From Rallus limicola (Eukaryota > Chordata > Aves > Gruiformes > Rallidae), in assembly GCA_022605955.1 (NCBI GenBank), contig JAKCOZ010000012.1, positions 23,283,015 to 23,347,014 on the forward strand: a stretch of DNA of 64,000 bases. The letters run 5' to 3'. Positions within the stretch are counted from its first letter, which is position 1. Each line of letters opens with the position of its first letter. The position numbers were made by a program, and so were the translations under genes. The notes under the pieces were generated by a model. The model was not told the DNA's origin, searched no databases, and saw only the letters and a list, made by a program, of their open reading frames with translations. This document shows, piece after piece, positions 10,461 to 25,400 of this stretch.

Positions 10461-13400
10461 TGCCTCATGAGCAAGTTGTACCGCGTGGCGTGGGTTGTAT
10501 TTCCCCAGAGTGCAGCTTTAAGTATTTTATTCTACTTTTGTCTTCTTTTTTTTTTTTTAGACAAAGACAGAGAACCCGGAGGTTTGGTCAGGTTTGGCCT
10601 GTACTGTAGCTAGAGCAGGGAAAGAGAGGATTTCTTTTGGAGCCTTCAGTCACATACAGAAAATGCCTGTAGGGCTCTGACTTGGAAAAAATTGTCATTT
10701 GTTGCCTGTGTTTTGTACCCTTGGAATTTTATGGAGAGGTTATGGGTGGAAAGAATAAGAATAAAACAAAAAACCCCACAAAACTCTGTTTTCAGATACG
10801 AGTCGTGGTTGCAGATGATCGATGATGTTTGTTATTGCCATGACACCTACCAAAAGCTAAACTTTCTAAAATGTGAGTGGTGACCTGCATATCTGCTGTG
10901 AACAGAGTTTAATGTTAGAGTCACAGAATAGCAGGTATTCCTTCTGATACTTGCTTTCACCAAAAACTATAAAGAGAACAAAACTTCTGAATGTTTACGC
11001 TTTGCACAGTGTAATTTAGAATTATGTGGGGTTTCATACTGTTATAACTTGAATAAATACTTCTTTTCAATGTAGTTTTCTGTTGTGCTTTGTATTTTGG
11101 GTTTGCCTAAATGGGTATGGCTGTTTAAAGTTGGAGTTTAGTGCATTTGCTAAAACTTTGCATGACAAAGTTTCTTTTGAGTTAAAGTTGCATGCAGAAT
11201 CGTTTTAAGGTGTTTGTCAAACATGTAACAAAAGTAATTTTACTGGAAGTTAGGAATTTTGCCTTTTTGCTGTTGAGTACTCAGCAATTTCTGGGGATTG
11301 TTTTCAATTGTAGCTGAGATTTTTTTAGTAAGTAGGAGTGGTCTCTATACACAAAATAAAATAAATGAAAGTGGTGCTGTAAAGGCAGCATGATTTTAAG
11401 TCTGTAGTGGTTTTTATGCTTTCTACCATGAAATATCTATTGGCTAAATTGTAACAGGTTCTTCACTTCTTTGCTAAAACCAACTGCTTTCTGTGTCTTT
11501 GCTCTTCTCCCTTAAACATTACACCTCGCACTTAGAGAGGAGAGGTTTCTAACAGGTGTCATCTGTTGAAACACTTTACTGTTCCTTCAGCCGAGAGAGG
11601 GCACGCTATTTCTGCGTGTTGCTGCTGTGTTAGTATTGCACTAGGACTGAGGGGTAAGCAAGCACCTTGTACCAGCTCCAAGTGAGGTGTTGGAGAAGGA
11701 CTGGCGATGCATCTTAGTGCCAAGCCACGCTGAATAGAAGTTGAGGAGCTCTTTCCTGGTTGGAGCTCTTTCCTGGTTTTGTTGTATGGCTGCTGCAGGA
11801 ACAACTTGGGCAATGACATTTGAAAATAAGACACTTTCAGCTAAAGGATTTCAGCTCTCTTAGGGTGAAGTTCTGATGGAGCAGGATGCCTTGCACATCT
11901 CACCAATACTATATCTAAAATGTGTCAGAGAATGAAGGAAATTAAAAATCCAATGTTGTTTTCTTAGGCTAATTTGACTGGTTGCATAACTCTCTGCTAA
12001 AACCAGCTAGACGAGTTGTAGGTGTCAATATTTTGATGCACTTTTAATATCCTCTAGAGGAGACAACTTTTTTTTGAAGGCACTTTTCATTACCATTATG
12101 TGAAATTAATGTAAAGTGGTTGTAGAAGTGATGCCATCTTTATTGCAGTTGAAGTGGTTAAGCTGTACACTGACTTCTCTACTGTGAGGAGACAAATGGC
12201 ATCAATAACGAACCATGGGTCTGAATTTTTAACAACAAAGCCATATTTTTTTCTTCAGTTCTAATAGCAGGGTGCTCTGCTTTTAAAATATGCTTTATTG
12301 CCATGAATTTTCTTTGATGGCTAAAGATACACCTACCATTGTTTTGTGTAGCTGCCTAAGGGCCTTAGCTGGCCATGTATTTATTAAAGTTTAGAAATTC
12401 CAAGTAATCCGGAGGTCTGTCATCATGTGCAGCTCTCTGCTTGCAAAGGAGTTGTTCTGAGAGGTGAAGGTGGCAGCCTGGCAGCGCTGCATTCTGCTTT
12501 CAGCTGTGTGAGTTGAAACTCCCTGTGTTCCTGGTGGATGCCTCATCCAACGGGCAGTTTGTGAAGTGCTTCCCAGTGCTGTTTTTTTCCCAGTACTCTG
12601 CAACGCTTTCAGTTACTGTTTTTCTGAGCCCTGTATGGTAAGAAGGAAACCCATCTTCTCCACACCTGTTGTGCTTTTTTTTTAACATCCTTTGAAAAGC
12701 AACAAACAGCAACTCTGCTATTTCCTGTTAATCGTAATACTAATACTGAGAAAGAAATTAAAGTAAACACCCCTCATATATTGAGATGTATGATTCATTT
12801 CCATTTTAAAGGTGACATTTTGGGAGAGAGATTGTACTCTGCAGCAGAGGAAAGTTTCATGAGGCTGGGGGAAGAATAGTTGGAGATGCTTAAATAGATA
12901 GTTTCTTCCCCAACTCTTGCTGTATTTTGGGAAGTATTGCTGTAAAGAAGCATTTTTCCCTATATCTTTTCTATCTCTTTTCAAATAGAGCATGCTGCCA
13001 GTGATCTTTGTAAGAACGTTGTACTGAATGCCTGCAGTTTCAGTGCTGTGGGGAATGCTGCATCTCTCAACAAATCCCATCAAGTAATAGCAAACTTTTC
13101 CATTTTAAAATTGTCTGTTGTTCTGTCCCTTTTTATTTCAATCCTGTTAGGCTGGACAACCACTGCACAGCTATGGAGAATGAACCAAACACAACAACAT
13201 GTTCTGCATCTACAACTACTATCACTACCACCTCCACATCCCGGACACAGCTGCCACAGATATCTGTCTACAGTGGCTCTGACAGGCATGCAGTCCAGGT
13301 ACTGGGCTATGAGATACTCTTTCCTGTTCTGTGCAGGGTGTTCAAATGCAGGCATTGAACAATACTTTACAGAAAAAATAACTTTCCATTCTTAATTGCT

Positions 13401-16400
13401 GTCTTCTATCTCAATATCTGACCTAGTGTTTTTCTGAATGTGTTGTTTACCAAAGGGCATCAGACCACTTAAGAATAGGGCAGGATACAGGCCTGCTTCC
13501 TAAATAAGGGAGGAGGAAATGCAGTGCTAGCAAGTTGGGTTTTTTCTGCTGTTCCCCCAAGGGTGTGGGTTATTAACAGAAGCCTTTACAAAATAACAGA
13601 AAGCTCTTGGTTTGACCAACATTGACTACAGGGATCTAGAGGTATATCTGTGTGTGTAACTGCTGCTTTGGATCCAGCCCCCTCTTGCTTTTCTTTAAGT
13701 TAGTCTCCTTGAACTCTGTGTTGCCCATTCTTTTGGGTTTGATAATTCAGTCTCAGGCTATTCTGATCTTTCACAAGGCCAAATGTTATGTAGGTATTGA
13801 CAAGAATTTAAGAAGCTTGGCTGTTGCACTGTGAATGCTGCTGTATTGCCAGCTGATTGTCAGGTTTTCCTTGAAAACATGAATATATTTCTTGACTATG
13901 TTCTGTGACCAGATTGAGAACAGTGATGGAGCAAGTCCAGTGTTATGTAATTGGTATAAAAATAATTTTTTGGGGTTTATTTCCTTGTTAAGGTAAACTT
14001 CAGCATCACGTCAGCATGGTGTGTACTTTGCAATTGTAATTAATTACCTACTGATTCATCACAGGTTATTCAGCAGGCCTTGCATCGCCCTCCTAGCTCA
14101 GCTGCTCAGTACCTCCAGCAGATGTATGCAGCCCAACAGCAGCATCTAATGCTGCAGACTGCTGCTTTGCAGCAGCAGCACTTAAGCAGTACCCAATTTC
14201 AGAGTCTGGCAACTGTACCACAGGTGAGAGTGAAGATTGCTGAAAAAGAATGGTGTGCTACTTTCTAGAGCAGGGATACAGTTCTAGAGCATTGTCAAAC
14301 GTAATAACAGCTTAAGTGCCTGAGCTTAATGCCTCAATAATTCATTGTTATATTTTAATGACTTTTAAATTGTATCTTCCTCCAAACTATTTGGAGGGTT
14401 TTGTCTGGTGTTACAGATGCTCCAGTAGGCAACCATTCCATGCTTTTATTGCATACATTATGATGCATCATGTAAATCATCAAACAGTAATAAAGTAAAT
14501 GTTAAAAATAGACTACTTCAATCTTCATCCCATGATTTTCTCTAAAAGTTGATGGCAAAAGCAATGAGTATCAGTGTATCTCAGTGAAATCAAGTGAAAA
14601 TCATGAACATCTGGTATCTTAGTGTGTTCTGCCACACATCTGGCTGCATTATTAGTAATGGCAAAATTCAGTCTTAACTCTGTGCGTGGAAATGTAGGAA
14701 GTAAATGGTATTTCATTTGGGAAAGCACAGCTTTTAACACTTGTGAGCATTGGAGGACACCTGTTTTGAAAACTAAAGCAGTGGAAAGATTTCCTTTGAC
14801 CTCAGTTGACCTTGTATGCAGACTTGCAGAGCTAGGTGATGGTTAGTGATTCTACACATGGAAATGCTCAAACAGGGTTAAAGACTTGAGGGATGTAGCT
14901 GTTTGTTGTCAGAACTGGGACTGACTCTTCTATGCTCCTGGCTTTTTCCTCTATAACCTTTCCACTAGATTGTGGTAATATATTGATTTGCCTTTTTTTT
15001 GGTGATGGATTTGTATGTGCATATACAGTTACTGAGACAGAGCAAAGAAAATCAGATTGAGGAAGGCAAAAAAGTTTTGGTATGCAGTCTGTGCATACAG
15101 AAATCTAAATTGCTCTCCCTGCATTCATCTGAAGGGCTGTAATAGTGTCTTGTTACAGGCACTACATGTGCATACATAAATTGTCATTGTAGAACACAAG
15201 GGTGTTCTTTACAGCATTTATAATGTTTGTTTAATTTTTAGAGGATTCTAATCATAATAAAATTGTGAGTTTTAATAACGAGTTTTTAATGATGTCACAC
15301 TTTAAGTTCTGAGCATCATAGGTAGTGACCTGATTTCCTAGCTCAGTTGTTAACAGGTTTTTTCAAGTCTTAATCTGCAAGAATGCCTGAAATTGGGTAG
15401 GAATTCAAGGCATTTAGCAGATAGCATTCCATACAGAGTATGCTTGGCTGAGAGCGAATTCCACCAAGTAAAGCATTTTTACTGTTAACTCAGAGATAAG
15501 GTGATGGTAGAGAGGGATATTTCTAATGGTATGTGCAATAATATGAACATCACTTAAACAGTTTCTGATTTCAGTATTTGATGCATATTCTTGCTATTTA
15601 GGCAAGCCTGTCAGGTGGGAGGCAATGTACTTCCCCCACTGGGAGTGTCACTCAGCAGTCAAGCATGTCGCAGACCTCGGTACGTAACTGAACGAAGCCC
15701 TCCATCCATTCTCAACTCTTGCTTATTATGTAACCACTTTGGGGGGAAAAACCCACAACAGAAATGAAACAGAAAAGATTCTAGTATTTAAATCTGTGTA
15801 GTTAAAATTAGTACTACTGAAACAGTAAATAGAAGTATGATGGCTCTGAAGGAAACATTGACTGTGCTTCCAGCATCTGCCAGTTGTGTTGATGAGTGCT
15901 GCCAGCTGCCACAGTTGTTGCTGGCCAGCATTGGAGGCTTCCCCCATGCCAGCCCACTCTTGGCACACTGAGGGGCAGCAGCTCACTCCACAAGCACTAG
16001 TGACTGTTCAGACCACTGCAGGAGTCACTCAGCTTTCATCTTTTACATGATTTCTTACTGATTTTTCCCACTAGTTTCTTTATTCAGGGGACTGCTGTAG
16101 GCTAAAATCATCACTCTGTATCAGGTGATTGAAGAGCACCAAATTGAAAAAAAAACAAGTCAGTGCTCACATAAATATATTAAACTGATTAACTGTTTAC
16201 AGCATTCATTCTTTTATTGATTATCATCTTTCATCATGCATCTTCTATGCACTTTGAATTACTTTATCCATACTCTAGGTGTGTGCTGAGGTTTCAGTTA
16301 CAAGCAGCTCTATGTTTAGTTCATGCTGTATTTCTTTAAGCGGCATCTTCAGATGTGTAATTTGCACCATCTCTTATGTACAGTTCTACAGTTGTCTTGA

Positions 16401-19400
16401 GTAGGACTTTGTTAGTCCTGCAGACATCCTGCTTTTTAATCATGCCCTCAAGCTGTTCATCACTTCAGTGCATAGCTTTGGTGATTTAACTGTATATTTA
16501 TTTTTCAAGCTCTCATAGCACTGCTTTGGCTTACAGTTGTTAGAAATAAAATTGTTCAGTCATTAAATTCACGAGGGGGAGTATTTAAAGATGCCTGATG
16601 TTGAAATAAGAGAACAATTCTTCAAGGAAATCTTTTGAGAAAGTGGTGAAAAAGAGCTGGGCACTTAACTCTGTTAGACCGGTTAGGAAAAAAACCCCAC
16701 ACAACAAAAAACCCCAAACCACAACAGCTTTTGTTTGAGAGGATGGTAAAGAGAATCACTGAGGAACACTTCTTATGAAACTGTAGAAAATATTAGTCTC
16801 CAGTCATTTTTAAATGTACATATGTAGAATGAGGAATCAGAGTATGTATAGGATGAACAAAGAAACTTCCTGATCAGGTTGTGTAACAAGCATACCAGAA
16901 GATATCTCTCCAGTCAGATAATATGAACATTTAAAGATGCTTAAGTGTTACAATTCAGTGTTTTTTACTTAAAGTATTGCAAGCTTATGCTACTTACTCT
17001 GTAAATATATTTGAGGTATATTTTTCAGACTTCATAATATCAATGTTTATATTCGTAGCTGCTTATTATTGACTGCCAAAGGGCTGCTTGCCATTGAAGA
17101 ATGAAAATGTGCAGTCTTGCCAGAATCCAGTTTTGTAATGATTGGCTCAGTATATTTTTGATATTGTTACAGTTCAAAGATTTCAACTGTCCCTGCCATT
17201 TTATCAAAGGCTTTCTGGCTTTAGGCCCTAGGATGAATGAATTTCCATGACAGAAGCAATATTTTTGTTTCCTTAGATTAACCTCTCCACCTCTCCTACA
17301 CCTGCACAGATAATAAGCCGTTCACAGACCTCCAACACCACCAGCAGCAGTATTACCCAACAGACTATGTTGCTGGGGAGTACCTCTCCAACCCTGAGTG
17401 CAAGCCAGGCTCAAATGTATCTACGAGCTCAAATGGTAAGCTTTGATTACAGTTCTTAAGCTTAATTTTGGTTTGCCCCATGTTGTCATCACCATCTGTC
17501 AAAAATAAACAAACAACCCTCAGTCTTAACTGTTTCAGCTGTTACTTTATTTCTGTAAATTACTTATAAATATTTTTCTTTAGTTTCAGATAGCATTAAG
17601 AATTCAGTCACTAATTTGTGAATATGTATCTTCTAAAGCACTGTAGACATCAGAAGTTAAAGGATCACTGTAGCTTAGGTCTCTAGTGAAGATTGCTCAA
17701 GTGTTTTTAGCCTGGTCATACTACAGTAATTAAATTGATGAAACAGAAGGAAAATAGAATAAGAGCTCCTGTAGATATACTGGAGATACACTGGAGTCTG
17801 TCTTATATTCAAGGTAGACTTTTCCAATGCACTGGTAACATTCAGAGTTCTGACTCCAGATTACATTTTTCTTATATAAACTAAGATTGTTCTTTGCATT
17901 GTTGTCTGTAGCGTTTGTGTTGGATACATAATTTTAAATGTCATTGGATTCACATGGAACTCATTAGATTCTTGCAGTTTCCTGTCAATGTGGCATTTCC
18001 ATTAGGGAATTTTCATTTGTATTTATGTAATACTTTACTGACTTTTGTGTGACTTGAACCTTGTGATCTGTGTGGGATTTAATAGACATTACTGAAGGTG
18101 TACATGAATGCTCAGGTACCAGTCAGTATGGAACACTAATCATCTCTCTTCAAAGCCTTCCACAAAGCTTGTCTTCACTACACTGCCCATAATGAAATTA
18201 ATGATAGTTAGGTGTGCTGGTATTCTGAAGCTGGAATTCAGGTTGTTTGTATAATACCTGGTCTTTCTGTGACACTTAATTAGCCTAGTTAAAGTTCATA
18301 TGACAACTTTGCTTGTTAAATAACATATTGACAGATTGGAAGATCTAAGTTCTCTTTCTTTAACACAGTAGATACTGGGCTGCATTCTTGACTTTTTTTT
18401 TTGCAATTGTTTCATTTGTAATACTGGAGGGAAAGTCCTCTTTAAAATGCTTGTGTGAAAGATGTTAGGGTCATCTGTATATGAAACACTTTTCTCAATA
18501 CATAGTAGCAAATAAGTTGTATTTATTTTACATCATTATCTTTTAGTTTCATTGACTTAAACTACGATGATAAATTGTTCTTTAAATTCTCCTAAAAGTA
18601 AGAAAGTAAATCTTAGCAGCTCTACATTACTATGTGTAAGTTATGCTATCTCTCTTTAGAATATTACCTTTCTTTGACACATTTTCAAAGTTTCAGTCTG
18701 TTACTGGATTTTTTTGTTTGCTTAACAGCTTATTTTTACTCCTGCGACCACTGTGGCTGCTGTCCAGTCTGACATTCCTGTTGTCTCATCATCATCCTCA
18801 TCTTCCTGTCAGTCTGCAGCTACTCAGGTGAGCTTGTGTAAATTTATTAAAGGGATGTCCAGCAGAGTGGGACAGAAATGAGAGGTAAGAGAACATTGTG
18901 CTGAAGTTTTACTTGCTTATAAAAACTACTAATGAGCACTGGTTATCTACAACATCAGTGTCTTCTCTTTGTCATCATCAGACATTTATGGGTGGTCATG
19001 TTATATGTAAGAATTGGATTATGGATATGATATTGTAGGTTTTCAAAGTTAGCCCTTGTTTATATTACCTTGAATAACTTGAGATTATCAGCTGAACTTC
19101 TAACACCTTTTCACTGCTCAACATATTTCTGTATTGTCTGGAAAAAATAATACGGCACAGAACAAATATCTACAGAACATATTAGTCTTTTGCTGTGAAA
19201 AGTGAACATTTCTCTAAGAAATGAATTCTCTCATGGCAGATCTTCCCTCACATTTTAGTAGTTTCTTTAAAAGCCTTTGATAAACAGACCTTGATCAGAA
19301 ACCTGTTAGAAATCCAAATGAATTATACCAATTGAGTGCTCATCAACCCTATGTTTCTTGACCCCTTCAGAAGATTCTAATAGATTTGGTCAGTCACTGG

Positions 19401-22400
19401 GGCTTGCCTTGCCTTTGCTTTCCCAGTAGCTATGGGAGGTGGGCAGAGTTTGCTGATGCACAGCTGTGTATTTGTGTGGAATGTTGTTGAGCCAGCTCAC
19501 AATGTGTCAGTTGAAGCTTTATTGAAAAGACACACTGCTTCTTCAGAGTTAAATGTCTGTCTATATCATATAAGCTAACCTGAGCAAGTAGGCAATGCCA
19601 GTTACTAAGAAAAATGATGATGTAAATTAGTGTTAAAAGGATAGTCTTTATTTTTGAAAATAAAACTCTGTCTCAGCGTGCCAGATTGGAAAGCTGGGAT
19701 CATCATGTACAGAATCTGGCTGTGATCTAACAGATACTAGCAAAAATAGTCACTGACTAATTTACTTTTCAGAAGGCAAACTTTGTTTAATGTGACACTG
19801 GAGCTGTCACAATGAAAAGGTACATTGATAGTGCTGTAGAACTGAAGGGCTCATGGATAACATACAGCAGATTCTGGTTCTGTTGACTATTCAAGGCTCC
19901 AGTTTATGTTGGTCTCTGGAAGTATTTACAGAGAGCTGCAATTTTGCAGTGTCTGTGTAAAAAATAAAACTGCAGTAGCCTAAGATGCTTTGTGTTGTTC
20001 GCTTTGAAGGCACAATGAAAGAGAAAAAAATGCAAGTTTTAATTCAGTGTAAAGAACAACTTCCATTTCTTTTGAAGTTGAATAAGAAAAACTTTTCCAT
20101 ATTCTTTGTCACTGAAGCCATTAGAGGACCCTGGTCTTTGAATTCTGAGGCTTAAGAGATATTTTGATATGCAGATTTTAAACTTCTTATGTATTTTGAT
20201 CACATGGGATGGGAAGCATTTCAAAACTTTGTTTTTGCTATTTTTGCCTGTGTGGGTGACACAGATGTTTATATGGTTGGGGTTTTTATCACATTCTACT
20301 TGTTTCCCAGGTTCAGAACTTGACATTGCGCAGTCAGAAGTTGGGTGTGTTGTCAAGTTCACAGAATGGCCCACCAAAGAGCAGTAGTCAAAGTCAGTCA
20401 TTGGCTCTGTGTCCTAATAAACCTGTAACCAGTTCCAAGGGCAGCCAACCAGATCCCTCAGAAAGCAATAGAAAAGGCGAGAGCCCAACTCCAGAGTGCC
20501 GGAGTACCCCAGTCACACGGACATCAAGCATACATCACTTAATAACACCAGGTAGGATGAAAATGCAGCTATAAGAAAGCTAACCTCATTAGCTTTGAGT
20601 GAAAGTTAATTTGTACATTATGATTCTGTGAGGGTGCACTGCTCTCTGACCAGGTTGTTTTGGAAATTCTATGTGAATACAGTTTAATATTTAATAATAA
20701 ATGTACTTATTTGTTGATATTGAATGCTACATAGGATTTAGTTTTAGCAATGTTCTTAAATCACGATATAAGCACAATACAGCAATTGCAATGCACACTT
20801 GAATCACATTACATACCTGACTCTGATTGCTGGTGTCTCTGTATGCTCATTGTCTGGACATGTCATCCCCAATCTCTGAGAAGTAAGCATGGGCTGAAAT
20901 GACCTCAAGGCTCTTGCTCTTGTCACAGTCCATTTTGTTGGTGGTTCTGTTTTTGTGTGTGTACATGTTTTGTCTGTGTCATCAGAGTGTTCTTATATCA
21001 AGCACTTTTATAAACCCTCAGGTAATAGTGCCCCAGAATTTTAGTATGTTGTATTGTGATGACTCAAAATAAGCACACAGTTGGGCATTTACATTGCATG
21101 CAATATATTTGCATTTTTAGCTTCCTTATTTTGAAAGAGTAAGGGTGGTCTAGACAATTGGCCTCAATCCTGTGGGATTTAGGTTAGCTTTTAGAGGAGG
21201 AATAAGTCTGCAAGGCAGAAGTTCTTGAGGTATTGAGCCCTTCTGCTCCTAGTGCTCCCTTCTATAGAAAAAAAATCCATCTTTACTAATAGAATAGATA
21301 AGAAAAGACAAGATAAATGAGTAGTTTCTCAAGTGGAGAAGACAGAGGTTTGCATGTGGAGGTGAATGTGCGTGTGCATGCTGCAAAGAATTACTAGTGA
21401 GCCACAGGTTCACTGGAAGGTGATGTGATATCTCTGGAGGTTTTGAGTTTAGTACCTTTCAGTTTATGTGTTCAAGTTCAAATACTTGGAAAGGTTTTAA
21501 TTCACACCAAACTCTTGGAATTTTGTTTAGTCTCTTAAAATCCCATTGCCTAAAGTTTAACTGTGCAGTTATCAACAAATCCAGCTGACGGTGACATGCT
21601 TATCTCTTCCGTTCCAGTCTGTTTCAAGGCAAAGGTTAAATCCATTTAAAGTTGCATGAAATTCTTAAGTAAGAGAAGGCTGGATCAGCAATAATCTTAG
21701 AACTAGCACCAAAAAGATAAGTTTAGAAACTTTTATATAGAAAGTAAATATATGTGTATGTGTGTAAATATACATGTAAAAAGTATGGCTGTGTTCCTTT
21801 CTTCATTGCTGCATTTTGCTTTGGAAACTGATTAAATTGCTCTTGTGTACTATATTCACATAATAACAAATAAGTTATTTCTAAACATAGTTCCAAGGGC
21901 TTGAAAAAGTTGTGCTGCTCTTCCTTGAAGTAAAACATCCTTTCTTTTAATATTCATATGTTCTCTGGCCTGAAATAAATACTAATTGTCCTTTTCTTTT
22001 CCTCCCCTCACAGCTTCATATTCTCCATTGCAACCTCATTCTTTAGTAAAACATCAGCAGATCCCACTTCATTCACCACCTCCAAAGATTTCCCATCATC
22101 AGCTGATACTGCAGCAGCAGCAGCAAGTCCAGCCAATTGCACTTCAGACTCCTTCGGGTCAGGAGGCCCCTCCATCGCAGCACTGTCTACCGCTCCCAAG
22201 CCACAATCTTCCTCCAGCTCCCAGCACTGTCCAGTCTCATTGCTCACCCATTCACATCCATCCTCCACCTCTAACTCTATCTCCTACTCCATCCCAGTCA
22301 GCTCAGCAGTCAGTAGTGGTATCCCCTCCACCTTCTCATTCCCCTAGTCAGTCACCCACAATAATTATTCACCCTCAAGCACTTATTCAGTCACAGGCAA

Positions 22401-25400
22401 ACTCCCTTGTCCCAGCAGCTCTTCAGCCAGAGCAGACTGCTTCTCAGCAAGCTGCTACCAATCCGGTGCGACCCATTGCACAGCCGCTCAACCTTCCATC
22501 GCATCTTCCACTGCCATCTTCCCCTGCTGTACACATAGGGTCAGTAGACCAGCCCAGCTTAGTTTCCCCAGGTCAACAGATCGTGTCCTCGACACCACAC
22601 CAGCAATACTCAGCCTTGCAGTCTGCACCTATCCCTCTTGCAGCTCCTCCTCAGCTGTCAACATCCTCAACACAGATACAACAACTGCCCTTGCAATCTG
22701 TGCAGTCTTTACAAGTGCAGCCTGAAATTCTGTCCCAGGGCCAGGTTTTGGTTCAAAACACTTTGGTTTCTGAGGAGGAACTTCCTGCTGCAGAAGCTTT
22801 GGTCCAGCTGCCATTTCAAACCCTTCCACCACCACAGACTGTTGCAGTAAACCTTCAAGTGCAGCCATCAGTACCAATTGAAACTCCCGTGGTAAGTGGT
22901 AATACTGTTCTTTATTCTTTATCCTCAGCTTTCTAAAGAGCTGTAAGTCTGGCCTATTGATGTCATAAGGAGCTAAACCAGAAGATCAGAAGAAACCTGT
23001 TGATTACAGAAATTAGTTTTAAGAAAACAATAGATATTTCTCTTGATTTTGTTTTTTGCTTTTTTTGTGATGGATCATCGGTCAAGAATATCAACTAAGA
23101 ATCATGAAAGTCCAACTTTGACCTAAAAATCTAATTTTGTAATGAAATTGCAGCATATCTAAAGTTAAAAGAGCAAGTAAATACGTGTAAATGCTTATGT
23201 CACAGTAATTTTGATAAAGATCCCATATGGACTGTAAGCTTTTACCTCATTACATTAATATAGTGAATTGAAATTTGGACTAGGAGAATGTCATCTTTAT
23301 ACTAGGTGCAAAGGTGTAGAGCAGATCATTGAGATAATACAGTTCTGGGTAATTAACTTTGTACTAACATCAAAGAGATCATTTTCATAAAAGAATGGGA
23401 AGGGTTCAGTGTCACACTGAACTAAAATCATGTTCAGTGAAATAAAACTATACAAATAACACTGACATTTAGGGTGGCATTGCTGGCCTTCAGTGGTAAT
23501 CTCATTAACATGTTAACACAAGGAAAAGAATCAACAGCTCTTGTAGGCTTTTTCAGGCTACCAACAGGTTTATGAAGAAAGTGTTCTGGGTTTTTTTAAT
23601 TTCTAGCTAGAGGGTAAGGATAATCACAACTGTCTTGATATTTTATGTAGAAATTGGGCTGAAGAGTAGAAGCCAGGTTTGCTTTTGGCAAGGTGGTGTT
23701 TTACATCCTAATCTGCTAAACTGGTTGTCAGTAATTAATGTATTTTAATAGTTTTGAGGAAAATATCTTAAAATATTTTATAAGCACTAATGCTTGATCA
23801 TCTTGGTATACTTGTCTGAAATACTCAGCTTGGTTATACTGCTGTATAAGAGAGAACAATTTGCTGACTTGTCACTGATACAAGGCTTGTGTTTTGCAGA
23901 AATGTTTTATATGTGTGTGTAATTAAAAATACAGTAAATATAAAGATAAGGTATTGAAAAAGCCAAGGGGTCTGACCTGTTTGATAGGAGGACTGTGCCT
24001 CTTTATATTTTTTCATTTGTAACAGAACACTAATTTGTTGTCATGGACATTGTGATGTCCCCAGAGTTCATTCTTTTGTATACAGTTTGGAAACTAGCAT
24101 TTTATTTGGAGATTAGCATATTTTAACATTTTAATAGGTAATTTATTTTAAAAACTGTATTTATGCAACTCTTAAGGTATTAATATAGAATGGGAATCTC
24201 TCTAAAGCAATAGTTTGTTGGATGCAGATTTACCAAGTGGAGAATGTATGTGAAGAAGAGATGCCTGAGGAATCAGATTGTGTCCATATGGCTAGAACAC
24301 CTACACCTCCCACTTTGTCACCCCCAGCCATAACCTTGGGGAATGGAGAGTCACTTAATTCAGAAGACCCTTTGTCAGGTGAGAACAAATGTCATACTGA
24401 GGTAGCTGTTCTGCTTAGAAACTCCTAGTTATTGATGTTCTGAAATAGGAATCTGTGATTCTGATCCTTTTTAGAATTCAGTGGTGTAATTTTTTTAGGG
24501 AAAAGAAACTACATGAAATATGTTAGGAATCTGTTTGATAGTCCCAAAGGTGTATTTTATATTTATTTGGATAACATAGCACAGCAAACGCTTGTTTGAG
24601 CTTTTTTAGCATTTACTTTTATACTCAAATCTTAAGGGTGGTGTTTAATCTCCATTTTTAAGTGATAGCTGTGTGACAGGAGCAAAACAGACTGACTTGA
24701 TCTGGTGTGAAGGTCGATTTTCAGAATCAGGGTCAGCAATCAGAAGTTGCTGTCAGAATGGTTGGCTACACTGTATGATTCTTCTTGGCACCATTTTTTC
24801 AGCTGTTCTAAACCATAAATTAAAACTTTTCTTCAGTGAATTAAATACATGTCTCTATCAATTTTTGTACTGCAAACTAATGTAACTTCCTTCATGAGCT
24901 AAATACACAAATTTAATCACACCCTCTATAGTATAGTGCATATATATATATGCTGTATGTATAACTGCATGCTTAGTGGCCTGTTGTTGTATATACTTGT
25001 GACCCTGCAAGTTACTGAGCCTTAAAGCATCCCTGAAAATAAATTCTCTCTTTAGAAATACCTCAGTTACTTAGTCTTGAGAATCCAGTGTTTGAATATA
25101 CTGGTTTCTGCTTTTGACTTATGGATGCTTGTAAGTATTTAATGGCCAACTGCCAGTAGACTGTAGGTACTGGGTAAAGGAAAAAGCTTATGAGAACACT
25201 GTTTGGTTTTGGAATAGTCTGTCAAGGAAAACATCTTGTTTTCCAGGTAAAATCTAGGGAATAGCCTATGTTACAGATTGGTGGTGCAGAGATGGGTGTC
25301 TTTGTCACATCTTACTTATAGAATTCTGAGCCAAGCAATAAAAAGATAACATCATTTGTTAATTTTTTCAGAACACGGGGGACTACCTTCAGTGACATCA

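Noticed and set aside
9771..10613. Open frames of 65-218 codons around PHC3 exon 1
   Set aside because: They are compositional frames of the CpG island. The supported coding piece is only 9985-9998.
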